Of a stretch of DNA of 58,532 nt, positions 8,607 to 15,226 are shown one piece after another. Within the stretch, counting starts at the first letter, position 1. Every line of letters starts with the position of its first letter. The DNA comes from Firm-04 sp045617625 (GTDB lineage Bacteria > Bacillota > Clostridia > Oscillospirales > Ruminococcaceae), in NCBI GenBank assembly GCA_045617625.1, contig JAZLJA010000045.1, forward strand, positions 1 to 58,532, in the 5' to 3' direction. The translations under genes and the position numbers were made by a program. Below the pieces are notes generated by a model. That model saw nothing but the letters and a program-made list of their open reading frames with translations, was not told the origin of the DNA and did no database searches.

Positions 8607-10271
8607 ATGAAACTGTATCAGATTCTCTCAGCCACAGCTGTCACACTGCTGATGGGTGCTTCGGGCTTGACTGCTTCAGCAGTCGTCACACCCACCACCA
8701 CTATGCCTGTCGTCTTCAAAACCACCGAGTCTACCCTCGGTACGACGCAGGGACCTATTGACCGCTCAGATTATGTTGTCACCACATCGCTGGTTGCCCA
8801 ATCGACGCAGCCTGTCTTTGATGAGGAAGGGCATTATCGCGGCACCGACGCACTGCAAGATGTTTACCTTTACATGACCGAACTGCCTCAAATGAAATTC
8901 AAAGGGGGCGAAGGCTTCAATTATGACGGCTTGAAGCTTATGGTTGTCGAGCAGAGACGCTTCAACACCTACTGGCACGATGTTACGGGCTTGGCAAGAG
9001 TCGAGACCAATTTCGACATGACCAAAGCGGGCACATATACCGTCAAGGTCACGGTTGATTACGACATTCCTGAATGGGGTGAGGATATCGACCCCTATTA
9101 TTATGATATCACCGTGGAGGGCGATGCGCCTGTGGATACCGCGCCGAGCACAAAGATCAGCGGCTCCGATTCGGAAACCACTGAGACCACCATCAAAACC
9201 ACTGATATTTCCATCAAAAAGGATTTTGTCGTCACAACGTCCTGTGTCAGCGATTCACCCGTGCCTGTCTGGGATGAGGATGGTCACTATCGCGGCACCA
9301 ATGCACTGCTCGATGTATATCCGATGCTGGGAGCGAAGAAAGAATACGCCATCGGGGAACAGCTGGATCCCGCAGATTTCAAGATGTATGTTGTGGAAGA
9401 ACGCTGCTGGAACGTCTGGTGGTATGATGTATCGGGCTGCACCGAAATCGTGGAGACCGATTTCAACTCGGAGGTTCCCGGAACCTATAAAGTTGTGCTG
9501 AGCACGGATTATATGAAAAACGATTGGAATAAGCCTGTCGGGACGTTGGAAATTTATGTAGACGTCAGGGATATCCCCGCCGTCACGAACGTTCACGTTG
9601 GCGAAATGACGACCACACTGCCCACAACAACCACAATGACGACTGTCACCACCACTACGGGAGCATCGCTGGTCGAGACTTATCGCGGCGACATCAACGG
9701 CGACCGGAAAATCACTGTATCGGATGCCATCACCCTTTGCCGCATCTGCGTTTCGGATATCGTTGGTCTGACCATGCGCGAAAACGTCAGGGAATTTGGC
9801 GACATGGATAAGGACGGCGTTCTTTCCACGCTGGATGTTGTGGCTCTGCTGCGCCGTATTTCTGAGGGCAGCGGGATCGTGATTCCCGAGCCTCAGATCG
9901 ACGAAAACGGCAACTATATGACGGGTGAAGCCGTCTTGACCACGACCACAACCACCACCACGACTGTCATCGTGAACGGCAGCACAAAAGAGGAAATTGA
10001 GAAGATGACCGATCAGCTTGGTGATTTCATCAGAGAGAAGCAGCTGAATGCACGCATCGTTTGCAATGATGTCGATGCCGTAAATCCGATCTACGTTTTG
10101 GAATATGATTCCGAGACGTCCGCATATGAGGAGATCTGTGCTTTTGCCGAGGAAAACAATCTTGACCTGACAAAAATCACAATCTCAGGCAAACCATACG
10201 CGCAGTACACCACGAACACAGCCGTTACCGCAGTCACGACCAAAACGCTGACCACGAAGACGGTCGCCTGA
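8607..10271 (+). CDS. Secreted dockerin protein with duplicated domain
   Basis: A 554-residue exported protein of unknown function. Order: signal peptide (1 to about 26); repeat 1 (about 56-172) and repeat 2 (about 207-322), two copies of one domain that share VVTTS, a GHYRGT(D/N)AL motif and a GTY(T/K)V strand; Thr linker (about 333-352); type I dockerin (about 358-425) with GDINGDRKITVSDAITLCRI and GDMDKDGVLSTLDVVALLRR; a short Thr run; and a C-terminal domain (about 456-541). The dockerin implies docking to a cohesin scaffold. The ATG at 8607 is chosen because AAAGGAGG ends 7 bp upstream and the signal peptide starts here. An upstream start would add 52 non-signal residues. Confidence 0.85.
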   Translation: MKLYQILSATAVTLLMGASGLTASAVVTPTTTMPVVFKTTESTLGTTQGPIDRSDYVVTTSLVAQSTQPVFDEEGHYRGTDALQDVYLYMTELPQMKFKGGEGFNYDGLKLMVVEQRRFNTYWHDVTGLARVETNFDMTKAGTYTVKVTVDYDIPEWGEDIDPYYYDITVEGDAPVDTAPSTKISGSDSETTETTIKTTDISIKKDFVVTTSCVSDSPVPVWDEDGHYRGTNALLDVYPMLGAKKEYAIGEQLDPADFKMYVVEERCWNVWWYDVSGCTEIVETDFNSEVPGTYKVVLSTDYMKNDWNKPVGTLEIYVDVRDIPAVTNVHVGEMTTTLPTTTTMTTVTTTTGASLVETYRGDINGDRKITVSDAITLCRICVSDIVGLTMRENVREFGDMDKDGVLSTLDVVALLRRISEGSGIVIPEPQIDENGNYMTGEAVLTTTTTTTTTVIVNGSTKEEIEKMTDQLGDFIREKQLNARIVCNDVDAVNPIYVLEYDSETSAYEEICAFAEENNLDLTKITISGKPYAQYTTNTAVTAVTTKTLTTKTVA

Positions 10272-10345
10272 ATGACGATCGCGGTCACAGAATAAGTCGC
10301 TTTTGAAGCGTAAACATTGCTGATTTTCCTCCATATTTTACAAAA

Positions 10346-10385
10346 CCGCCGTCCCGACCGAGAATCGGGGCGGCGGTATTTTTGT
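10346..10385 (+). terminator. Rho-independent terminator, probably bidirectional
   Basis: CCGCCGTCCCGA pairs with TCGGGGCGGCGG and is followed by TATTTTTG. On the opposite strand the hairpin is followed by TTTTG. It ends the dockerin gene. Confidence 0.75.
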
Positions 10386-10669
10386 TTTGTGCGGCGATGG
10401 CGGATGACTGCATCGGGATTCTTTTGGTTTCTGCTTCGGAATTATGTTCCTCTCCGGGCACATAAACAGGACGGCGGGAACCCCTTAATAGGGCTCCCGC
10501 TCCTTCCTGATTATTTGGAACGAAAAGGGTGTTTCGTCGCCTGCGAGCGACGACCGGAGGCTCTGTCTCTGGACACCGCAAGCCTTTGAAAAGGCTTGAC
10601 CGAAACTTTTGTTATCACAGCCGCTTAATAATGGGATTTTCTTTGGCGGGTTTGGGGACGAAGTCCTCA
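10386..10669 (-). repeat. Hairpin-rich intergenic segment, candidate dispersed repeat
   Basis: There is no convincing gene here. The stretch holds several small inverted repeats (about 10473-10499, 10537-10555 and 10577-10600). On the minus strand it contains a GGTCAAGCCTTTTCAAAGGC element that resembles the terminator at 47052-47085. I read it as a non-coding repeat following the minus-strand gene at 10670. A genome-wide copy count would settle this. Confidence 0.4.
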
Positions 10670-11365
10670 TTACAAATGCTCCGCAGGCACCGTTCTCAAT
10701 GTTCGCAGCAGAAGTTTGTGATCCTGCGGGATGCGGAAACTTTCCAGTGCTTTCTGGATCGCTTTTTTGTGCAGCCAGTCGGAGAGCTGATGTGTGCGAA
10801 AATAGGGGAGTGTTTCATCCCAATGCTTGGCAAGTGCCGTCGCAAAATACCACGCAATCATCATATTTACGTAGTATTCATCCAGTTCCACCGCCGCGAC
10901 CCATTTGAGATATTCAGGCGAGAACAAATCATCCAAAAACAGGTTCATCAGCATTTCGATGCCGAACCGCACCGTATATGGATGCTCACTTTTCAGCCAT
11001 TTCCGCAGATAGGGCAGCAGCAGTTCGGGCGATTTCTGGAAGGCTTTCATTTTGAGCTGATCGCAGGTCGCCCAGTTGTTGACATACGGTAAAAAACGCT
11101 CTGTCGCAGCGATTGCCTCGTCAAAATCCTTGATGGGCGCGATCAAAAAAGAATGCATCTGATTTTCTTCAAAATACCGATGCGGCAGTTTGGAGAGAAA
11201 CGCCTCTGCTTCAGGCGTGTTCTGTACTTCTTTGACCAGACTGCGCAGGGCAGGCGTGCGAACCCCCAGAATCTGCTCAATGGGGACATTCGGGATCAGC
11301 CGTGCCGAAAAAGCCGCGAACTCCGTTTCGCGCATGGCAAACAGCTTTTCTTCGATGATATTCAT
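10670..11365 (-). CDS. DNA alkylation repair (AlkD-like) protein
   Basis: A 231-residue all-helical HEAT-repeat protein of the DNA alkylation repeat family. The stretch VNNWATCDQLK matches the family's Trp/Asp active-site region, and EHPYTVRFGIEMLM and YYVNMMIAWY are further family-like stretches. AlkD enzymes remove alkylated bases without flipping; activity here is inferred. The ATG at 11365 has GGAGG 10 bp upstream. A longer frame to 11545 would run into the next gene and has no ribosome site. Confidence 0.85.
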   Translation of the reverse strand: MNIIEEKLFAMRETEFAAFSARLIPNVPIEQILGVRTPALRSLVKEVQNTPEAEAFLSKLPHRYFEENQMHSFLIAPIKDFDEAIAATERFLPYVNNWATCDQLKMKAFQKSPELLLPYLRKWLKSEHPYTVRFGIEMLMNLFLDDLFSPEYLKWVAAVELDEYYVNMMIAWYFATALAKHWDETLPYFRTHQLSDWLHKKAIQKALESFRIPQDHKLLLRTLRTVPAEHL

Positions 11366-11525
11366 TTGGAATGTCCTCCGATTCTGCTTGCGTTTTGCAG
11401 GCGAAATTCGCTTTTCGATCTGGAAAAAAGGCGTAGACCCATTATAGCACTTTTTCCCACAAAAAGCAACGTTTTTTTTCATAAAACGAAGCATCGGTTT
11501 TTGTGAAGAATGCCGTTTTTTCATA

Positions 11526-12425
11526 TCACGGGAGTACAAGATCACCTGAAAACGGCGGGATGAAACTTTCGGATGCGGCTTCTCCCTCCTGAATCAGCGC
11601 GTTGCAAAATCCGATCTGCTCGGCATAGCGCACCACGGTCTCGTATTCATGCGGTGTGACTTTGCGTGACAGCACAGGATGCTCCGCGACCTTCGGCATG
11701 GGCGTGTACTGATTCATGATGCTGATGCCGATTTCCGTGCCGTAGATTTCATGCAGATACCAGAGGATCTCTCTCGCCTCCTGTGCGTGCGCGGGCAGCA
11801 CCAGATGACGAATCTGCACGCCTTTTGTCATCAGACCTGTCTGCGCATCGAATTGCGGTGCGCCCACCTGACGATACATTTCGGCGATCGCTGCCTTTGC
11901 CACATGCGGATAATCAGGGGCTTTGGAGTATTCGGCAGCGGTTTTTTCGCGCAGATACTTGAAATCAGGGAGATAGATATCGACCAGTCCCTCAAGCTTC
12001 CGCAGCATTTCGGGTGATTCGTATGCGGAGCTGTTCCACACGATCGGGATGGTCAGTCCTGCCGCTTTTGCCGCTTGCAGCACGGGGATCAGATGCCGCG
12101 TGTAATGCGTGGGGGTGACGAGGTTGATGTTATGTACGCCGCGTGCTTGCAGCCGCAGCATGATTTCAACGAGCAGCGAGGGCGAAACCTCAGTGCCCAC
12201 GCCCTCCGATGCGATCTCGGCGTTCTGGCAGAAGATGCATCGCAGATTGCAGCCTGAAAAGAAAATCGTGCCCGACCCGTTTGTGCCGCTGATGGCGGGT
12301 TCTTCCCAGTAATGTGGGGCGGCACGGGCGATGCGTAAGGCATTTGACTGTCCGCAGACCCCGTGTGCAGCATCGCGGCAGATACCGCAGGCACGCGGGC
12401 AGTCGCGGCAAATGGTTGTTTCCAT
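11526..12425 (-). CDS. PflX-like radical SAM protein (COG1313 type)
   Basis: A 299-residue radical SAM protein. The cluster motif is CNLRCIFC. An extra N-terminal Cys-rich segment (CRDCPRACGICRDA) and the stretch NLVTPTHYTRHLIP are typical of the PflX group, relatives of pyruvate formate-lyase activating enzyme with unknown substrates. The ATG at 12425 has GGAGG upstream. The gene ends just upstream of the AlkD-like gene on the same strand. Confidence 0.85.
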   Translation of the reverse strand: METTICRDCPRACGICRDAAHGVCGQSNALRIARAAPHYWEEPAISGTNGSGTIFFSGCNLRCIFCQNAEIASEGVGTEVSPSLLVEIMLRLQARGVHNINLVTPTHYTRHLIPVLQAAKAAGLTIPIVWNSSAYESPEMLRKLEGLVDIYLPDFKYLREKTAAEYSKAPDYPHVAKAAIAEMYRQVGAPQFDAQTGLMTKGVQIRHLVLPAHAQEAREILWYLHEIYGTEIGISIMNQYTPMPKVAEHPVLSRKVTPHEYETVVRYAEQIGFCNALIQEGEAASESFIPPFSGDLVLP

Positions 12426-12501
12426 GCGTGACCTCCGATTGTCGTTTTTCGCTTTATGATAGTAATTATAGCACAATCGGCGGGCGTTGTCAAAAATTCT
12501 C

Positions 12502-12530
12502 TTGACAAACGACGCCGTTTATGGTATAAT
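12502..12530 (+). promoter_or_regulatory. Consensus promoter of tRNA-Ala
   Basis: TTGACA (12502-12507), a 17-bp spacer and TATAAT (12525-12530), a perfect sigma-A promoter 12 bp before the tRNA. Confidence 0.9.
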
Positions 12531-12542
12531 ACAATCTGTCAC

Positions 12543-12618
12543 GGGGCATTAGCGCAGCTGGGAGCGCACCACACTGGCAGTGTGGGGGTCACGGGTTCGA
12601 ATCCCGTATGCTCCACCA
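12543..12618 (+). tRNA. tRNA-Ala (anticodon GGC)
   Basis: A cloverleaf can be drawn. The acceptor GGGGCAT pairs with ATGCTCC (one G-U), the D arm is GCGC/GCGC, the anticodon arm CCACA/TGTGG has loop CTGGCAG, and the T arm is ACGGG-TTCGAAT-CCCGT. Discriminator A and an encoded CCA follow. The 3' end lies inside the left attachment repeat of the island. Confidence 0.97.
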
Positions 12619-12635
12619 TGACGAAAACCGCGTAT
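12596..12635. repeat. Left attachment repeat (attL) of the genomic island
   Basis: These 40 bp are identical to 22551-22590. They cover the T loop and 3' end of tRNA-Ala and the first arm of its terminator. This is the usual footprint of tyrosine-recombinase integration at a tRNA gene. Confidence 0.9.
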
Positions 12636-12671
12636 ATACGACTTTGTGCCGTGTGTACGCGGTTTTCATTT
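12624..12671 (+). terminator. Terminator rebuilt at attL for tRNA-Ala
   Basis: AAAACCGCGTA (12624-12634, inside the att repeat) pairs with TACGCGGTTTT (12656-12666, island DNA), followed by CATTTTCTTG. The island thus supplies its own right arm. Confidence 0.7.
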
Positions 12672-12729
12672 TCTTGTTGTGACAATATTATTTCATATAT
12701 AGATAAATAATGTCATGGTTTACAGAAAT

Positions 12730-12753
12730 ATTATGACACGAATTATGACACGA
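12730..12753 (+). repeat. Tandem 12-bp repeat near attL
   Basis: ATTATGACACGA occurs twice in tandem (12730-12741, 12742-12753). It could be arm-type recombinase sites, or the tail of a lost integrase, because an open frame through it reads IMTRIMTRYKWE and stops at 12766-12768. Neither reading is proven. Confidence 0.4.
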
Positions 12754-12787
12754 TACAAATGGGAATAAACAAAAAACGAGGCATATT

Positions 12788-12904
12788 TCATCCGCGTTCA
12801 ATCCAGCGTTCAAGCTGTTCCCTTTGCGTAATTCCGTTTTTTGCGGCTGCCTGTTTCAGCTTCGCCGCTAAATTGGCTGTTACAGCGATTCCGAATAGAT
12901 GCAC
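12788..12904 (-). pseudogene. Short ORF remnant (38 codons), possible DNA-binding protein fragment
   Basis: From a GTG at 12904 the frame reads GIAVTANLAAKLKQAAAKNG and ends LERWIERG. It looks like the C-terminal part of a small RHH-like plasmid protein. There is no ribosome site, and it begins just after the hairpin that ends mobC. It is probably a remnant. Confidence 0.3.
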
Positions 12905-12910
12905 AAAAAA

Positions 12911-12942
12911 GCGCCTGCCAGACTGTGAAATCTGACAGGCGT
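12911..12942 (-). terminator. Terminator of mobC, symmetrical
   Basis: CGCCTGCCAGA (12912-12922) and TCTGACAGGCG (12931-12941) form a stem with one mismatch. Six A precede it and six T follow it, so it can end transcription on either strand. It sits right after the mobC stop. Confidence 0.8.
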
Positions 12943-12945
12943 TTT

Positions 12946-13284
12946 TTATGTATTCTGGAGTGTAGTCATGCAGCGCTCAAGAGCCTGACGCGATTCTTCA
13001 GAATCCGCATTGCTAATCATGCTTTGGAGCTGGTCAATCATGTGATCCTTGCGCGCAATCTGGTTGACATTGTTGTTGATCGTTCGCATCGCATTGACGA
13101 GAGGTGCTGCATTCTGCATATCGTAATAGGTCAGCTCTCCGTTGACAGCGATCTTCTTGATGTAGGTTCCAATTTTCAGATTTGCGGCGGCGGCACGGCG
13201 TTCAACCTCTGCCCATTCGTTCAGGTCAAATACGACCTCCTTGCGTTTCACCTGTTTGTATTCTCTCACTGGAAATTCCTCCAT
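12946..13284 (-). CDS. mobC: Relaxosome protein MobC
   Basis: A 112-residue plasmid-mobilization accessory protein. The family core is visible as KIAVNGELTYYD followed by RTINNNVNQIAR. MobC proteins help a relaxase melt the oriT. No relaxase gene follows, which is unusual because mobC normally precedes mobA. The ATG at 13284 has AGGAAA upstream. The hairpins just upstream (13334-13416) may be the oriT it acts on. Confidence 0.8.
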   Translation of the reverse strand: MEEFPVREYKQVKRKEVVFDLNEWAEVERRAAAANLKIGTYIKKIAVNGELTYYDMQNAAPLVNAMRTINNNVNQIARKDHMIDQLQSMISNADSEESRQALERCMTTLQNT

Positions 13285-13333
13285 TCTATGTTTCCTGTAT
13301 GTTGGCGGCTATTTTTTATCTGATGTGTATTCG

Positions 13334-13416
13334 TTTCGGGCTGGGGCTCCCGAAACAGGATTTTCGCAAGGATTCAGCCTGCGAAAATCGAAAATCATGA
13401 AAGTATACGATACTTT
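13334..13416. other. Candidate oriT or operator: three inverted repeats upstream of mobC
   Basis: Repeat 1: TTTCGGG (13334-13340) and CCCGAAA (13349-13355). Repeat 2: GATTTTCGCA (13359-13368) and TGCGAAAATC (13380-13389). Repeat 3: AAAGTATACGATACTTT (13400-13416), with a near copy at 13444-13459. All arms of repeats 1-3 are perfect. The location directly before mobC fits an origin of transfer. This is inference. Confidence 0.45.
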
Positions 13417-13519
13417 CTATGGCTTGCTATTCCGTCAAAATCAAAAGTATACGGATACTCCGGATTTGCCGGTTTCCATTCAGAATCACATACCACAGCA
13501 TCTTTTCAGCGATTTCAGT

Positions 13520-13548
13520 TTGACTTTTCCTTTCGCCCGTGCTATAAT
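13520..13548 (+). promoter_or_regulatory. Promoter of the methyltransferase gene
   Basis: TTGACT (13520-13525), a 17-bp spacer and TATAAT (13543-13548), 40 bp before the start codon. Confidence 0.8.
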
Positions 13549-13587
13549 TTTGATATAGAAATCTGATGATAAGGAGGAGTGGAATTC

Positions 13588-14184
13588 ATGTTCTGGGACA
13601 AAATCTCACCGTTATACGATTTGTTCGAGAAGGTATATAACGGCAAGGTTTACAGCGGAACCGGTGCGAAGGTGGCTGAATTCATCGAGCCGTCTGATAC
13701 GGTGCTGGAATGTGCCTGCGGAACCGGCGCAATCAGCGTCAGCATCGCGCCGAAGTGCAGGCGGCTGATCGCAACCGATTTCGTTGCGGGTATGCTGCGG
13801 CAGGCTGCAAAGAAATGTCGGAAATATGAGAACACTATTTTCCGCAGGGCTGACATCACGCATCTCAAATGCAAAGGCAATCGTTTTGACAAGGTGGTTG
13901 CCGGGAATGTAATTCATCTGCTGCCGAATCCAGAACTGGCGCTGCATGAACTGGAGCGCGTTGTGAAACCGGGCGGCAGGATCATCATTCCGACATACAT
14001 CAATATGTCAAAGGAAACGGGAACCGCCGCGGTCAAATTCATCACGCTGCTCGGCGCGGATTTCAAGCGGCAGTTTGATCTGGTATCGTACAAACAATTC
14101 TTTGCGGATATGGGCTATGCGAATGTCGAGTACCATGTCGTTGACGGCAGAATGCCGTGTGCGATTGCGGTCATCACGAAATAG
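13588..14184 (+). CDS. Class I SAM-dependent methyltransferase
   Basis: A 198-residue small-molecule-type methyltransferase. Motif I is LECACGTGAISV and the acidic loop after strand 2 is LIATDFVAGML. A motif resembling the UbiE/PMT group is VVKPGGRIIIPTY. The substrate is unknown. It lacks DNA-methylase catalytic motifs (no NPPY, no PC), so it is not part of the restriction system. The ATG at 13588 is preferred over a GTG at 13579 because AAGGAGG lies at 13571-13577. Confidence 0.8.
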   Translation: MFWDKISPLYDLFEKVYNGKVYSGTGAKVAEFIEPSDTVLECACGTGAISVSIAPKCRRLIATDFVAGMLRQAAKKCRKYENTIFRRADITHLKCKGNRFDKVVAGNVIHLLPNPELALHELERVVKPGGRIIIPTYINMSKETGTAAVKFITLLGADFKRQFDLVSYKQFFADMGYANVEYHVVDGRMPCAIAVITK

Positions 14185-14215
14185 GAAACAGCCCCAAATC
14201 ACATGGAAGTGTCAT

Positions 14216-14551
14216 ATGAGCAGAAGCTATAAGCATAGAAAAGGTACGCTGGTTCATGTGAAAGAGCAAAACAGCAGATTAGGCAAACGACAGGCATCTG
14301 CGGCGGTGCGACGCGCTGTCGATGTTCCAGACGGCAGACAGTACAGAAAATATTATTGTTCGTGGGATATCAGTGATTATGTATGGACGGAAAACAAATA
14401 TACACGGGATGAATTCCGGCATCACTGGTTTGATACCGCTCACCGCATTCCAGACAGACATGGACTTGATGATATTGAATATTACAGAAGCAAGTTTCGT
14501 AACTGGAAGGAAGCCTATCGATTCTATGTCAAGCATTATAAAACAGAGTAA
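14216..14551 (+). CDS. Small conserved protein of unknown function
   Basis: A 111-residue basic, aromatic-rich protein starting MSRSYKHRKG, with RKYYCSWDISDYVW in the middle. This pattern (MSRSYK at the start, then SWDI.DY) occurs in a family of uncharacterised Firmicutes proteins, often on accessory DNA (from memory). The ATG at 14216 was chosen because the family begins at MSRSYK. No function can be assigned. Confidence 0.65.
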   Translation: MSRSYKHRKGTLVHVKEQNSRLGKRQASAAVRRAVDVPDGRQYRKYYCSWDISDYVWTENKYTRDEFRHHWFDTAHRIPDRHGLDDIEYYRSKFRNWKEAYRFYVKHYKTE

Positions 14552-14616
14552 TCATGTCCCACATCTTCTATGCAAAGAAATGTTATTATGAAGCATCTGC
14601 TGCGGCAAGTGCTTTG

Positions 14617-14892
14617 TTATTTCTCACCTCCGAGATAGTCGAGCAGGGATTGCTTGCTGATGAGGATTTTCCCGCGCTCGCCCTCACCGGTACGGATGTA
14701 GCGAACGCGCCCCTGCGCGACCAGTTTGCGGACGGTATGCTCAGAAATGCCCCTGACCGCTGCGGTGCATTCCTTGATCGTGAGCATTTCCATCGGCGGT
14801 GTCTTTGCCTGCTTCTCGGCAGGCTCGTCATCGACGAGCTCGGTCAGAAGATAGAGGATGCGGTCGATGACTTCTTGCTGGTTTCGTTTCAT
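14617..14892 (-). CDS. Excisionase-like helix-turn-helix protein
   Basis: A 91-residue protein whose core MLTIKECTAAV, SEHTVRKLVAQGRVRYIRTG and ILISKQSLLDYLGG matches the MerR-like excisionase (HTH_17) family. An N-terminal helix of about 35 residues precedes it. On an island with flanking att repeats it may be the directionality factor. GGGAGG lies 8 bp before the ATG at 14892. A 5-bp inverted repeat (GAGAG/CTCTC, 14921-14936) upstream could be its operator. Confidence 0.75.
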   Translation of the reverse strand: MKRNQQEVIDRILYLLTELVDDEPAEKQAKTPPMEMLTIKECTAAVRGISEHTVRKLVAQGRVRYIRTGEGERGKILISKQSLLDYLGGEK

Positions 14893-15167
14893 TTTGGTTA
14901 CCTCCCTGAATTTATATTTTGAGAGAACTACCTCTCATACAGCCCTACAAAAGCGCGCAAAAATAATAGTCTGTTCCTGAAACTTTGTCTGACTGCACAA
15001 AACTGCCGGCATCGTTCTGTGCATTATGCATCCGTTTCTGTACTTGCAGAGGTTTACGGCGGCTCTCACTTATATCCTCAAAACTTGGCGGATTTTTTCA
15101 CGATAGAGAAAAGTTTGGAGGGTTGCACAATTTGGGCATGATGTGTGCGTTATTCTATGGCAGATGG
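14893..15167. other. Intergenic region between HTH gene and hsdR
   Basis: I see no gene in this stretch. It holds the upstream region of the HTH gene (minus) and an imperfect inverted repeat around 15075-15121 (CCTCAAAACTT ... AAAGTTTGGAGG), possibly an operator ahead of the hsdR promoter. Confidence 0.4.
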
Positions 15168-15196
15168 TTGAAATTCTGTCTAAAATATGGTATAAT
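15168..15196 (+). promoter_or_regulatory. Promoter of the type I RM operon
   Basis: TTGAAA (15168-15173), a 17-bp spacer and TATAAT (15191-15196), 30 bp before the GTG start of hsdR. One promoter could drive all four genes. Confidence 0.8.
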
Positions 15197-15226
15197 ATAA
15201 AGAAAACCGTCGAGGAGGGATGAACC

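Noticed and set aside
10285..10581. 98-codon minus-strand frame
   Set aside because: It runs through the terminator and the hairpin-rich repeat segment; composition is not protein-like.
12456..12710. Open frame running through tRNA-Ala
   Set aside because: Translation of a tRNA gene; the cloverleaf and promoter explain the stretch.
13588..14184. Methyltransferase as a DNA methylase of the RM system
   Set aside because: It has a SAM-binding motif but none of the DNA-methylase catalytic motifs; it looks like a small-molecule enzyme with its own promoter.
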